Shown: positions 1 to 13,735, counted from the first letter of the stretch. The stretch is 64,000 bases of DNA from Calliphora vicina (GCF_958450345.1 NC_088781.1:19869857-19933856), one strand, 5' to 3'. A program made the numbers and translations. Notes: generated from the letters alone by a model not told the origin.

Positions 1-1003
1 TATTTACTTGTCTGCATGTCGGCACATTTGTTTTCGTTTTCATTCCCCGTCCCTTTTATATTATTTTGCTGCAAAACAGTGGGTTTGGTCTTTAAAAGAA
101 TATATATTTTCATGTTTAATTGAAATTTATATTTCTTGTTAAGTAATTTTTGTAAATAATGACGATAAATAAAGGTAATTATGACGTTTAAACAAAATAT
201 GCTTTTATATGCCAAAATATGCTTTTAAAATGAAAATTAATTAAAAATCGTAGCAAACAAATAACTTGAGGTCAATAAATATTAATACATGTAGTTTTTT
301 AGCCCACAATTTTATTGATTTTAATGAAATATGCATTTTTCTGCAAAAATATGCTTTCAACCAAATTAAGCAGTTAGTTGTGATACTTCATCGTCTTTAA
401 CTTAGCTTTAAATTATATTAAATTTTACCTTATATTGATCCATTTTATTCCCCAATAATCTCATTTAAATTCCCACTGTTAAAATATCTACACATTTTTT
501 TTCGCATTTTCCCTCGGTTGTTGTTGCATATTTTATTATTGCAACAATTTTTTGCTTGTCTCTTGCATACCAACAAAAAAATTAAAAATACGAGTGAAAA
601 AACAACAAGATGATATAAAAAATGGAAAAAGTTTTACAATATTTCTCTTTTTCTATTTAGTTTTTTGTCCATTTTTTTTTGCTGTAGCTACTTTTTTTTA
701 AATGTAAATAATTGCCTTAACTAAAGTGTCATTGCCTGTTATGTTGTTGTTGCTGTTGTCGTTTTTTTTTGGAGTTGGAGTGTTTTCTTTTTCATTACTT
801 TTCACCCAGTAGTTTATTCCCTGGATCTTTACGTCCGTAGTTCGCTGCAGTTCAGTCATCGCCATTTAATTGAATTTAAATGGTGTCACCCTTTAATTTT
901 GGAAAAACTTTCATCATTGAATTTTGATAACAAAATAAAATGGCAATAAACTGAATGGGAAGAATGTTAATATTTAGGGGAAACATTTGAAAGAAAAAAA
1001 GTA
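1..1003. other. AT-rich non-coding DNA
   Basis: Homopolymer-rich A/T sequence with short TTG/TTGTTG runs. No open frame with protein-like composition, no RNA gene and no repeat that I can support. Confidence 0.6.
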
Positions 1004-1937
1004 GCTTAGTTCAAGGCAACTTCTCTATAGAAAATGTTATTCTGTTCAAGGCTACTTTTCTATACAAAAAGTGGCTCTAGTCAAGACAACATTTCTATAC
1101 AAAATGTTGTTTGAACAAGACAACTTTCCTAGAGAAAAAGTTGCTTTGATCAAAAACCTTTTCTATCGAAAAAGTTGCTCTTGTCAAGACAACTTTTCTA
1201 TAGAAAAAATTGCTGTTGTCAAGACAACTTTTCTATAGAAAAAGTTGCTCTTGTCAAGACAACTTTTCTACAGAAAAAGTTGCTCTTGTCAAGACAACTT
1301 TTCTACAGAAAAAGTTGCTCTTGTCAAGACAACTTTTCTACAGAAAAAGTTGCTCTTGTCAAGACAACTTTTCTACAGAAAAAGTTGCTCTTGTCAAGAC
1401 AACTTTTCTACAGAAAAAGTTGCTCTTGTCAAGACAACTTTTCTACAGAAAAAGTTGCTCTTGTCAAGACAACTTTTCTACAGAAAAAGTTGCTCTTGTC
1501 AAGACAACTTTTCTACAGAAAAAGTTGCTCTTGTCAAGACAACTTTTCTATAGAAAAAGTTGCTCTGATCAAGACAACTTTTCTACAGAATAAAGTTGCT
1601 CTGATCAAGACAACTTTTCTGTAGAAAATGTTGCTGTGATCCAGACAATACTTGTGTAGAAAATGTTGCTGTGATCCAGACAATATTTGTATAGAAAAAG
1701 CTGCTGTGATCAAGACAACTTTTCTATAGAAAAAGTTGCTGTGATCAAGACAACTTTTCTATAGAAAAAGTTGTTGTGATCAAGACAACCTTTCTACAGA
1801 AAAAGTTGCTGTGATCAAGACAACTTTTCTATAGAAAAAGTTGCTGTGATCAAGACAATTTTTCTACAGAAAAAGTTGCTGTGATCAAGACAATTTTTCT
1901 ACAGAAAAAGTTGCTCTGATCAATACAACTTTTTAGT
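1004..1937 (+). repeat. 35-bp palindromic minisatellite, array 1 (plus orientation)
   Basis: About 26 units with a period of exactly 35 bp, near-identical at 1205-1560 and degenerate at both ends. Each unit has a dyad core CAACTTTTCTACAGAAAAAG (CTATAG in some units) and a 12-nt spacer CTCTTGTCAAGA that is itself an inverted repeat (TCTTG-T-CAAGA). Towards 1620-1937 the spacer changes to CTGTGATCAAGA, a local subfamily. As 35 is not a multiple of 3, open frames through the array repeat every 35 residues in all three frames. They are translations of the repeat, not genes. Confidence 0.95.
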
Positions 1938-3167
1938 GAAGTCCTAACTTCAATTTCCATATAAAATTTCTAAAAATTATAAATTTACTCACTTAATTTT
2001 GAACAAAATTCCTAGAAACGTACCTGAAAATAAAAAAAATAAAATTTATTTAAAAAATTTTCATGTTGAGTTTCTAGTAATATTGTTATTATTATTCAAT
2101 ATAGTACAATAAAACACAATTTTTTTAATAACAAATTGTATAGACTGGAATACAAAAGCCTAAAATCTTATTTAAATTTGATTTTAAAATAAAGATAACA
2201 AAGTTAAATAAAAATCCATGCTGGGCCTTTACAAAGGTGTGCCAATACTAAAATAAAAATAGTTAATAAAACTTCTAACAATATTGAACGTTAGTCAAAC
2301 ATTATATGAGTCATCTAACGTGAATGACACAAACTCAATTCTATTGAAACTTAAACAAACTGGACTTGAATTTATTAAAACCTAAACTTAAAGAAAAACC
2401 AGACGTTTAAACCAGATAATTAAACTGTCAATTAAACTTTCTAAAAATACCTACTAAAAAGCCGCAAATACTTAAAATATTTATAAATAAAATTTAACTA
2501 AACAACAACATTTTTAAATCACGATTTTTGCTTTACAGCAACAAACAAATGTTTGAAAAATCCAGCAGACAAAATGTATAAAAACATGATTTTATATAAA
2601 CTTTATGAACTTGACGATTAACTGTAGTTGTTTTTTTTTCTTCTCTAATTTAAGACAAAAAATGTGTTAATTAAGTTTAGCAACATTTTTTTTCTGTTTT
2701 ATTTTATTCATACAAAGTAATAATAAACGTAATAAAACCTGAAATTTTGTTCAAATTAATTAAAGAAACCGAAAAATATGATAAAAAATGAAGAGAAAAA
2801 AAGCACTTCTTTATAAGGTCAACAATTATATAGAAAAAATTACCAACAAATTGAATTGTTTGCCATCATAAAAATGTATTTAAAAAGATAAAACGAAAAT
2901 GAATAAAAAGATTGTCAAAACAATCATTGACATCAATTTTAATTTGTAGACACGCACCGTTTTTATAAAAAAAAAAAATTATTCAAATCGTGTAGTTGTT
3001 GTTTACTGCATTACTAGGCAAGTTGTTATTAAAACCAATTGAACATGACTATAAAAATATCAAGATTTTTTCTTGCTTTTGGAGGAAATCATAAATTTAT
3101 TTAAACATGTACTTAAAGAGTCTTAATTTGATTGAGAAGTAATTTTTTTAATAATAATAAGACAGAC
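1938..3167. other. AT-rich spacer between arrays 1 and 2
   Basis: Very AT-rich unique sequence without protein-like frames or recognisable transposon ends. Nothing further seen. Confidence 0.6.
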
Positions 3168-4521
3168 AACTTTTCTGTAGAAAAAGTCACTGTGATCCAG
3201 ACAACTTTTCTGTAGAAAAAGTCACTGTGATCCAGACAACTTTTCTATAGAAAAAGACGCTGTAATCGAGACAACTTTTCTATAGAAAAAGTCGCTGTAT
3301 CCAGACTGCTTTTCTAAAGAAAAAGTCGCTGTGATCCAGACAACTTTTCTAAAGAAAAAGTCGCTGTGATCCAGACAACTTTTCTATAGAAAAAGTCGCT
3401 GTGATCCAGACAACTTTTCTATAGAAAAAGTCGCTGTGATCCAGACAACTTTTCTATAGAAAAAGTCGCTGTGATCCAGACAACTTTTCTATAGAAAAAG
3501 TCCCTGTGATCCAGACAACTTCTCTATAGAAAAAGTTGTTGTGATCCAGACAACTTTTCTATAGAAAAAGTCGCTGTGATCCAGACAACTTTTCTATAGA
3601 AAAAGTCGTTGTGATCCAGACAATATTTCTATAGAAAAAGTCGCTGTGATCCAGAAAACTTTTCTATAGAAAATGTCGCTCTGTTTCAGTCAAGTTTTTT
3701 ATAGAAAAAGTATGTGATCCAGACAACTTTTCTATAGAAAAAGTCACTGTGATAAAGACAAATTTTGTATAGAAAATGTCGCGTAATCCAGATATCTTTT
3801 GTATAGAAAAAGTCTCTGTAATACAGACAACTTTTGGATAAAAAAGTTGCTGTGATTCAGTTAACTTTTTTATAGAAAAGGTCGCTGTGATCCCGACAGC
3901 TTTTCTATAGAAAAAATAGCTGTAATCCTGAAAACTATTCTATTGAAAAAGTCGCTGTGATCCAGACAACTTTTCTGTAGAAAAAGTCGCTGTGATCCAG
4001 ACAACTTTTCTATAGAAAATGTCGCTGTGATCCAGACAACTTTTCTATAGAAAAAGTCGCTGTGATCCAGACAACTTTTCTATAGAAAAAGTCGCTGTGA
4101 TCCAGACAACTTTTCTATAGAAAAAGTCGCTGTGATCCAGACAACTTTTCTATAGAAAAAGTCGCTGTGATCCAGACAACTTTTCTATAGAAAAAGTCGC
4201 TGTGATCCAGACAACTTTTCTATAGAAAAAGTCGCTGTGATCCAGACAACTTTTCTATAGAAAAATTAGCTGTGATCCAGACAACTTTTCTATAGAAAAA
4301 TTAGCTGTGATCCAGACAACTTTTCTATAGAAAAAGTCGCTGTGATCCAGACAACTTTTCTATAGAAAAAGTCGCTGTGATAAAGACAACTTTTCTATAG
4401 AAAAAGTTGCTGTGATCCAGACAACTTTTCTATAGAAAAAGTTGCTGTGATCCAGACAACTTTTCTATAGAAAAAGTTGCTGTGATCCAGACAACTTTTC
4501 TATAGAAAAAGTTGCTGTGAT
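3168..4521 (+). repeat. 35-bp palindromic minisatellite, array 2 (plus orientation)
   Basis: About 39 units at 35-bp spacing. The core is the same as in array 1, but the right arm ends GTCG rather than GTTG and the spacer is CTGTGATCCAGA. Units at 3385-3530 and 3990-4260 are almost identical; those at 3660-3950 are strongly degenerate. The last four units (4390-4520) switch back to GTTG. Two homogeneous blocks around a decayed middle suggest repeated local expansion. Confidence 0.95.
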
Positions 4522-5581
4522 CTTTTCCTGTAGTTTTATTGTAAGTAGCTGTAGTGGCACCATTATAATAAAACCACACATTAAAAACCTATAAATCTCA
4601 TAATTTAACTTAAACTCATAAAATTATTTTACAAAAGTTTCCAAAAAAAAAAGAAGGTTGTCTGACCATTAAAAGTAAACAATACTAAGAAACCACCCTC
4701 ACAAAATGAACACGAAAACATTTTGGAAAAGCGCCACAAAGAAATAAACTAATTCTTAAACCTTAAAAAGTATGTACACAAAATTATTTTAATTGATTTA
4801 TTTTTATGTGTGCAACAAAACAAAACTCGTTGTACAATACCAGCATACTTTCGACTTTAAACCGCTTTTTTTTCATACAACATTTTTGTAGTATAATAAA
4901 AGATTCAAATAAAATGAATGAAAAAATACCAAAAACGGCCACCAAAAACCAGTAATTTATGTTTTTGTGATTATTATTATTATAATTTTTATTATTATTT
5001 TCTTGTTGTTCATCTCTCTTTTCATTAAAAAAAATGTATATAATGACCAGTCAATGACCCCAAGACTTGATTTAAAATTTGAAAAAAAAATTTCAACAAA
5101 AAAATAAACCAAATCAAACACAAATGCAATTTTTACTGTATTTTTTATACAAATATTTTATGAGTAAATTTTATAGATAATTAATTTGAATTTAATGTTG
5201 ACAAACAAAGTGTTAAAATTTATTGTTGCTGTTGTTCTTTAAACTGCAGTTAAAAGCAAATTTCTCACACTTGAGATGATAAATAAATGAATAATCCCGG
5301 GAATGTGAGTGTGTGCTAATTTGACACTGAAGCGTCAATTTATTGTGCATTCAAGTCAATAATTTTTAGTTGTGTCAATTTCACAAAAGATATACTCAAG
5401 AGAATTTCAATTAAAATTTATTTTTAAAACCACAATTTTCTGCAACAAGGAGGATGTGTGTAGGTTTTGTATGTTTTGAAATATAAAGTTTGCAATTTAA
5501 ATAATCGAAATGCAAAATTTTAAACTTTAAGAATGAAATGTAAAAATGATTTAAGATAAATTCAAGTTGCATTAAATAAAA
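4522..5581. other. AT-rich spacer between arrays 2 and 3
   Basis: AT-rich unique DNA with short homopolymers. It is also the central spacer between plus-oriented (1-4.5 kb) and minus-oriented (5.6-10 kb) arrays, so it would form the loop of any long hairpin. No gene seen. Confidence 0.6.
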
Positions 5582-6749
5582 CTACTTTTTCCAAAATAAA
5601 GTTGTATTTAGCAAAGAAACTTTCTTATTGATCAAAGCAGCATTTGCTATAGAATTTTCAGGAACTTTTTCTATAGAAAACAGAACAGAGCAACTTTTTC
5701 CATACAGTTGTCTGGAACAGAGCAAATTTTTCCATAGAAAAGTCGTCTGGACACAGAGCAACTTTTTCCATAGAAAAGTTGTCTGGACACAGAGCAACTT
5801 TTTCCATAGAAAAGTTGTCTGGACACAGAGCAACTTTTTCCATAGAAAAGTTGTCTGGACACAGAGCAACTTTTTCCATAGAAAAGTTGTCTGGACACAG
5901 AGCAACTTTTTCCATAGAAAAGTTGTCTGGACACAGAGCAACTTTTTCCATAGAAAAGTTGTCTGGACACAGAGCAACTTTTTCTATAGAAAAGTTGTCT
6001 GGACATAGAGCAACTTTTTCTATAGAAAAGTTGTCTGGACATAGAGCAACTTTTTCTATAGAAAAGTTGTCTGGACATAGAGCAACTTTTTCTATAGAAA
6101 AGTTGTCTGGACACAGAGCAACTTTTTCTATAGAAAAGTTGTCTGGACACAGAGCAACTTTTTCTATAGAAAAGTTGTCTGGACACAGAGCAACTTTTTC
6201 TATAGAAAAGTTGTCTGGACACAGAGCAACTTTTTCTATAGAAAAGTTGTCTGGACACAGAGCAACTTTTTCTATAGAAAAGTTGTCTGGACACAGAGCA
6301 ACTTTTTCTATAGAAAAGTTGTCTGGACACAGAGCAACTTTTTCTATAGAAAAGTTGTCTGGACACAGAGCAACTTTTTCTATAGAAAAGTTGTCTGGAC
6401 ACAGAGCAACTTTTTCTATAGAAAAGTTGTCTGGACACAGAGCAACTTTTTCTATAGAAAAGTTGTCTGGACACAGAGCAACTTTTTAACAACAACTTAA
6501 GACCGACTTTTTCTATAGAAAAGTCGGTCCGTCCGTCTTAAGACGAATTTTTCTATAAAAAGTTGTCCGTCTTAAGACGTGTTTTTCTATAAAGAAGTTG
6601 TCTGGATCACAGCGACTTTATCTATAAAGCACATCAACTTTGTCTGTTGAAAAGTTACCTTGAAATGTTGTCTGTCTTAAGACGAATTTTTCTACAGAAA
6701 ATTTGTCTGGATAACAGCTTTGTATTGAGCAACTTTTTCTTAATATCTA
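5582..6749 (-). repeat. 36-bp variant of the palindromic minisatellite, array 3 (minus orientation)
   Basis: About 32 units. From about 5690 to 6488 there are some 22 near-identical units of 36 bp, one base more than the other arrays, because the spacer is 13 nt (TCTGGACACAGAG). The left units have CCATAG cores, the right units CTATAG. Since 36 is divisible by 3, every frame reads a 12-residue repeat (for example SCSVSRQLFYRK on the minus strand). The longest open frame of the window (274 codons, 5671-6495 minus) and a 236-codon plus-strand frame come from this. The decayed tail (6490-6749) has an extended perfect-arm dyad GACCGACTTTT...AAAAGTCGGTC at about 6502-6530. Confidence 0.95.
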
Positions 6750-8204
6750 TGGATAGCTAAAAGAATTCCAACAATTTATTACTTTAAATGATACAGTCCA
6801 TAAACATATTTAAACAAAAAACAACATTAATTGAGTATTAGATTTCAATATAATTATTTTCTCATTTGCACGTCTCTGAGCTTTTAAATACAAATTATGT
6901 CGAAACTAATTATATAAATACAATGAAAGCAATATGCACTACAGTTACTCTATAGATATAGATTTGTCTATTATGTATGTATCCATGAAATACACACACA
7001 ATTGAAGGCAATTATTATCATAAACTTGGCATTGAAGAAGGCAGCAGCAGCACTCGCACAAGTTTTTGGCGCAAATGTGCACCGAAACCAAGCAATATCA
7101 CCACATACTAAGTAAATATACTCTATGTATTTATACTCTATCCATATGTAGATAGATATATGGATACACATGCAGATACATACATCTCCTCAACTTTATT
7201 ATTACAGCCTTAAGTTACAAAATTCATGTTTGCGATTTGAATGTGGGTTTTTTTTTTTGGTTGGTTTGTTTGTTTCTTTCATTCATTTATCTGATGACTC
7301 CAACAAGTATCTATTGATTGCACATGAAAGATGATGAAGACGATGATGATGATGACGAAAAGTGGGCAAAGTAAAGTAAAGACTGTTTGAAAAAAGCTAA
7401 AAGTTGACTGGTTAAACAACAAATACAAGCTACAATTTACAGTTACATAAAAATTTATAAAATAAAAGTAGCTGCAGACGATGATGATGGCAAAAATATC
7501 AAAGAAGACAGACAGACAGTCAGACCAGTTACGATTATTCGAGTTACATGTATAAAAAAGAAAAAAATATCAAGCCCCATGAGATACTAAATCAAAATGT
7601 CATCATCATCATCAGCTGAAGTTATTGCTTTACAAAAAATTTCATTTTAAATATGTGTTATATTTGATGTTATTGCTTAAATACTTCAAATGCTGTTTTA
7701 CACTCATAGAAATCTAAGCAATTTTGTCTTAGAAATACTAGTAAAAAAACACAAGCATGTATTAATTTTAACATTCCTATGAGCACTAAGATTTTTCCAT
7801 GAGTGTTGGCGAATCAAGACTGAAGGCTATAATAAAATATGTGGACGTGAATATGAAGGAGAACATTTTGCAAAATATTTAAACAAGTAACAAATATAGG
7901 GTGAACATAGCAAATAAGCTGTATAATAAAAAAAAGAGACTGAGCCCACAAACACGATTTAGTCTCAAATAATCAGGAAATAACATTTTAATATCATTAC
8001 AAAAGATATAAGAACTGCCAGCAAGAAAAATTCAAGCAGAAGCAGCAACAGTAGATAAAGGCAGCCGACAACCAAAGCAAAAACCAACAACAAAATCAGC
8101 GTCATTTTACCAAACAACAAGTTAAAGAAGCTGAACTGAAATTTTTAACTTAATGCAGAGACTTAAAAGAATTAAAATTCGTATTCTATAGAAACCTATT
8201 CTTG
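6750..8204. other. AT-rich spacer between arrays 3 and 4
   Basis: AT-rich DNA with a GATGAT-type microsatellite at about 7329-7360 and TATACA-rich runs at 7100-7190. It contains one small MITE-like palindrome, listed separately. No protein-like frame. Confidence 0.55.
7701..7805. mobile_element. Small MITE-like inverted-repeat element
   Basis: A 105-bp segment with imperfect terminal inverted repeats: left CACTCATAGAAATCTAAG, right arm read outward-in CACTCATGGAAAAATCTTAG. No clear target-site duplication. A chance inverted repeat cannot be excluded. Confidence 0.4.
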
Positions 8205-10045
8205 AAACCTATTGGATGACAGCAACTTTTTCTATACAAAAGTCGTCTGGATGACAGCAACTTTTTCTATAGAAAAGTCGTCTGGATGACAGCAACTTTT
8301 TCTATAGAAAAATTGTCTGGATGACAGCAACTTTTTCTATAGAAAAATTGTCTGGATGACAGCAACTTTTTCTATAGAAAAATTGTCTGGATGACAGCAA
8401 CTTTTTCTATAGAAAAATTGTCTGGATGACAGCAACTTTTTCTATAGAAAAATTGTCTGGATGACAGCAACTTTTTCTATAGAAAAATTGTCTGGATGAC
8501 AGCAACTTTTTCTATAGAAAAATTGTCTGGATGACAGCAACTTTTTCTATAGAAAAATTGTCTGGATGACAGCAACTTTTTCTATAGAAAAATTGTCTGG
8601 ATGACAGCAACTTTTTCTATAGAAAAATTGTCTGGATGACAGCAACTTTTTCTATAGAAAAATTGTCTGGATGACAGCAACTTTTTCTATAGAAAAATTG
8701 TCTGGATGACAGCAACTTTTTCTATAGAAAAATTGTCTGGATGACAGCAAATTTTTCTATAGAAATATTGTCTGGATGACAGCAACTTTTTCTATAGAAA
8801 AATTGTCTGGATGACAGCAACTTTTTCTATAGAAAAATTGTCTGGATGACAGCAACTTTTTCTATAGAAAAATTGTCTGGATGACAGCAACTTTTTCTAT
8901 AGAAAAATTGTCTGGATGACAGCAACTTTTTCTATAGAAAAATTGTCTGGATGACAGCAACTTTTTCTATAGAAAAATTGTCTGGATGACAGCAACTTTT
9001 TCTATAGAAAAATTGTCTGGATGACAGCAACTTTTTCTATAGAAAAATTGTCTGGATGACAGCAACTTTTTCTATAGAAAAATTGTCTGGATGACAGCAA
9101 CTTTTTCTATAGAAAAATTGTCTGGATGACAGCAACTTTTTCTATAGAAAAATTGTCTGGATGACAGCAACTTTTTCTATAGAAAAATTGTCTGGATGAC
9201 AGCAACTTTTTCTATAGAAAAATTGTCTGGATGACAGCAACTTTTTCTATAGAAAAATTGTCTGGATGACAGCAACTTTTTCTATAGAAAAATTGTCTGG
9301 ATGACAGCAACTTTTTCTATAGAAAAATTGTCTGGATGACAGCAACTTTTTCTATAGAAAAATTGTCTGGATGACAGCAACTTTTTCTATAGAAAAATTG
9401 TCTGGATGACAGCAACTTTTTCTATAGAAAAATTGTCTGGATGACAGCAACTTTTTCTATAGAAAAATTGTCTGGATGACAGCAACTTTTTCTATAGAAA
9501 AATTGTCTGGATGACAGCAACTTTTTCTATAGAAAAATTGTCTGGATGACAGCAACTTTTTCTATAGAAAAATTGTCTGGATGACAGCAACTTTTTCTAT
9601 AGAAAAATTGTCTGGATGACAGCAACTTTTTCTATAGAAAAATTGTCTGGATGACAGCATCTTTTTCTATAGAAAAATTGTCTGGATGACAGAAACTTTT
9701 TCTATAGAAAAATTGTCGGGATGACAGCAACTTTTTCTACAGAAAAATTGTCTGGATGACAGCAACTTTTTCTACAGAAAAATTGTCTGGATGACAGCAA
9801 CTTTTTCTATAGAAAAATTGTCTGGATGACAGAAACTTTTTCTATAGAAAAATTGTCTGGATGACAGAAACTTTTTCTATAGAAAAATTGTCTGGATGAC
9901 AGAAACTTTTTCTATAGAAAAATTGTCGGGATGACAGCAACTTTTTCTATAGAAAAATTGTCGGGATGACAGCAACTTTTTCTATAGAAAAATTGTCGGG
10001 ATGACAGCAACTTTTTCTACAGAAAAATTGTCTGGATCAAAGCAT
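8205..10045 (-). repeat. 35-bp palindromic minisatellite, array 4 (minus orientation)
   Basis: About 52 units of 35 bp and the most homogeneous array of the window: most units from 8290 to 9650 are identical. The core is CAACTTTTTCTATAGAAAAA and the spacer after ATTG is TCTGGATGACAG. The first two units have GTCG in place of ATTG. Units near the right end carry point variants (GTCGGG, CTACAG, AGAAAC) shared by neighbours, as expected for recent expansion with unequal exchange. Confidence 0.96.
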
Positions 10046-11728
10046 CTACTTAAGATTTAACTCCTTTAACAACAAATTGCTTAAATAAAACGAAAATTAA
10101 ATACTAAAGAAAAAATTCGTGACGAACAGAAAAAAAATATCAAAAAAATGTATCCCAAGAAGAAGAAAAAAACAGCAATGAAAGAAGATACATAATGCAA
10201 AAACAACTGACTGACTGACTACAAAGGAGATTTTGATGGATGAGACGGCATGGAAGTTGCGGTATGTGATGGGTTTGGTTTAAATATTTATACATACTAT
10301 TTTTATAATAAAATTTGCTGGCTTGTTTAAGTCAGCTTTTGTGGCTGATTTAATTTTTTTGGTTTTTTAAACAGTTTTAAACGTACATATGTGTTTGAAT
10401 GAAACTTATTAACTCCAACCAGAAGGAAAAACAAAAGAAAAGCATCTCACCAACCCGAAAATTATTTCAATGTTTTAATCAAATCGAAAAGAAACGAGTT
10501 TTTTTATTCTCTGCTTTTTCTTTTAATCAAAAATATTTTAAATTAAGTTGCCAGGGAACAATTTTTTTTTTGCCAGCCATCAAATGCACTTTAAAGTTGG
10601 TGTGGATCTTCTCGTGTTAAATGGCATGCATTTCTCATGACTTTAGGTTTTACAAGAAGCACCTTAAAAACGAAAAAAAATATATAGTTTTTTTAAAGTT
10701 TATCTTAAAGATTAAAGTTTATATAGTGGGTAAAATAGCAATTTAGATGGAATTTAAAAATTAAACAATTTAGTGAAGGAAATAAAGGCAAAGGAGTTTA
10801 AAAAAGGCAAATGGAGATATAATTTTGTATAAGAAAGAAGTGATTAAGTAAAGTTTAAATTCAGTTACTAAATAATGCAAATTGCTTAAGATACTTTTAA
10901 CAGTCCTGACATTAGTTTTTATATTAATTTATTCTGATATGAAACATACTACCTTAAAAACATCTTTAAACATCTAATTACCCCTTAAAAGTAATTATAA
11001 AATGCTAAAAGCTTTAAATGTTAATACCTTAAATACATAATAAACCCTCCATCTATTTAAATTGTAAAGCAATTTCCCTTACCTTACCTTCTTTGCATAT
11101 TATTATTCACTAATTAGTTATACATACTTTTAAGAAACGAAATATTTATGTATCTAAACGTATTTAGAGAAATTTGTATTGTGTATTCAAGGATTAAATG
11201 AAGAGTGGCAAAAGACAATATAATTAAGGCAAACAAAGGCAAGTTGTTTCACATTTATGTTTATCTTCCCCAAAATATGTCCAACTACCAGCTGACACCA
11301 TGAAATATGTCGGACAAAATTATATTTATTTGCAAACATAATTTAATAGTGTTTTCTGCCAGCACGTGCGTAAATATTTCTTTAAATGTACAGCCAGACA
11401 TCAGTCATTTGTGTGATGAGAAAGGTGTATTTCTCTTTACCGTAAAATGCTAACATTTATAACAGATTTTTATTAACAGCAACTATTTTAAGGTTTAAAT
11501 GGAGCTTAAAAAAATGAAAATTTTTATGCTAACAACAAAAACCACTTTGAAAGAGACTGGAAAAGTAATGCATGACATGCATATTAAATACATAATTAAA
11601 CATATAATGTAGGCAAAGGTTTGTTGCGGTGTACAGTTTTGAGTGTGCGAATTGGCAGGCTGATGGGTTTTGGTTTAAGTGATTGGTACACTGCAAAAAA
11701 GTTAAGAGTTTCAATAAATTTAAATTTA
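10046..11728. other. AT-rich spacer between arrays 4 and 5
   Basis: AT-rich unique DNA. A 73-codon open frame at 10399-10620 has Lys/Phe-rich composition typical of A/T-rich noise and no recognisable domain. Nothing else seen. Confidence 0.55.
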
Positions 11729-13735
11729 GAAAAAGAGGCCTTGATCCAGACAAGTTTTCAATAGAAAAGGAGGCCTTCATCAAATTAACTTTTCTTTAGA
11801 AAAAGTGGAATTGATCAAGACAACTTTTGTAAAGAAAAGACGGCCTTGATCAAGTTAACTTTTTTGTAGAAAAGGAGGCCTTGATCAAGACAACTTTTCT
11901 ATAGAAAAGACGGCCTTGATCAAGACAACTTTTCTATAGAAAAGACGGCCTTGATCAAAACAACTTTTCTAAAGAAAAAGTAGCTGTCATTCAGACAACT
12001 TTTCTTTAAAAAAAAACTTGCTGTGATTCAGAAATTTTTTCTATAGAAAAAGCAGACAAAGTTTCTTTAAAAAAAGTTGCTGTTATCCGCACAACTTTTC
12101 TATAGAAAAAGTTGCTGTTATCCGCACAACTTTTCCTTAGAAAAAGTAGCTGTTATCCGCACAACTTTTCCATAGAAAAAGTTGCTGTTATCCGCACAAC
12201 TTTTCCATAGAAAAAGTTGCTGTTATCCGCACAACTTTTCCATAGAAAAAGTTGCTGTGTTCCAGACAAATTTTCCATAGAAAAAGTTGCTGTGTTCCAG
12301 ACAAATTTTCCATAGAAAAAGTTGCTGTGTTCCAGACAACTTTTCTATAGAAAAAGTTGCTGTGAACCAGACAACTTTTCCATAGAAAAAGTTGCTGTTA
12401 TCCGCACAACTTTTCCATAGAAAAAGTTGCTGTGTTCCAGTCAACTTTTCTATAGAAAAAGTTGCTGTATTCCAGTCAACTTTTCTATAGAAAAAGTTGC
12501 TGTGTTCCAGTCAACTTTTCTATAGAAAAAGTTGCTGTGTTCCAGTCAACTTTTCTATAGAAAAAGTTGCTGTGTTCCAGTCAACTTTTCTATAGAAAAA
12601 GTTGCTGTGTTCCAGTCAACTTTTCTATAGAAAAAGTTGCTGTGTTCCAGTCAACTTTTCTATAGAAAAAGTTGCTGTGTTCCAGTCAACTTTTCTATAG
12701 AAAAAGTTGCTGTGTTCCAGTCAACTTTTCTATAGAAAAAGTTGCTGTGTTCCAGACAACTTTTCTATAGAAAAAGTTGCTGTGTTCCAGACAACTTTTC
12801 TATAGAAAAAGTTGCTGTCTTCCAGACAACTTTTCTATGGAAAAAGTTGCTGTTATCCGCACAACTTTTCTATAGAAAAAGTTGCTGTGACCCAGACAAC
12901 TTTTCCATAGAAAAAGTTGCTGTGTTCCAGTCAACTTTTCTATAGAAAAAGTTGCTGTGTTCCAGTCAACTTTTCTATAGAAAAAGTTGCTGTGTTCCAG
13001 TCAACTTTTCTATAGAAAAAGTTGCTGTGTTCCAGTCAACTTTTCTATAGAAAAAGTTGCTGTGTTCCAGTCAACTTTTCTATAGAAAAAGTTGCTGTGT
13101 TCCAGTCAACTTTTCTATAGAAAAAGTTGCTGTGTTCCAGTCAACTTTTCTATAGAAAAAGTTGCTGTGTTCCAGTCAACTTTTCTATAGAAAAAGTTGC
13201 TGTGTTCCAGTTAACTTTTCTATAGAAAAAGTTGCTGTGTTCCAGTCAACTTTTCTATAGAAAAAGTTGCTGTGTTCCAGTCAACTTTTCTATAGAAAAA
13301 GTTGCTGTGTTCCAGTCAACTTTTCTATAGAAAAAGTTGCTGTGTTCCAGTCAACTTTTCTATAGAAAAAGTTGCTGTGTTCCAAACAACTTTTTAAAGT
13401 TTCTGTGATCCAGTTAACTTCTTCATAGAAAAAGTTGCTGTGACCCAGACAACTTTTTTATAGAAAATGTTGTTGTCATCCGGACAAATTTTTTATAGAA
13501 AAAGTTGATGTGTTCCAGTCAACTTTTCTATAGAAAAATTTGCTTTCATCCACACACATTTTTTATAGAAAAAGTTTCTGTCATGCAGACAACTTTTGCT
13601 CTAGAAAAAATTGCTGTAAACCAGACAACTTTTATATAGAAAAAATAGCTGTGATCCAGATAGTTTTTCTTTAGAAAAAGTTACTGTGATCCAAACAGCT
13701 TTTCCATAGACATCTTTATTCTGTTCCAGTCACTT
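11729..13735 (+). repeat. 35-bp palindromic minisatellite, array 5 (plus orientation)
   Basis: About 57 units of 35 bp. The left 250 bp are a divergent subfamily with GGAGGCCTTGATCAAGA-type spacers. Units at 12060-12240 have spacer CTGTTATCCGCA and CCATAG or CTTAG cores. The main block (12425-13385) is near-identical with spacer CTGTGTTCCAGT. Single units with the CTGTTATCCGCA spacer recur at about 12390 and 12850, showing mixing of subfamilies by unequal exchange or conversion. The right end decays from 13390. Confidence 0.95.

Noticed and set aside
1175..1624. 149-codon open frame as a gene
   Set aside because: A translation of the 35-bp array; the same peptide repeats in all three frames.
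5671..6495. 274-codon minus-strand open frame as a repetitive protein gene
   Set aside because: It is the 36-bp satellite read in a frame without stops; the other frames and the other strand are equally open, and no regulatory or splice context is visible.
8205..10045. CRISPR-like array (regular palindromic repeats with constant spacers)
   Set aside because: The spacers are identical between units, there are no cas genes, and the sequence context is a eukaryotic nuclear genome. It is a minisatellite.
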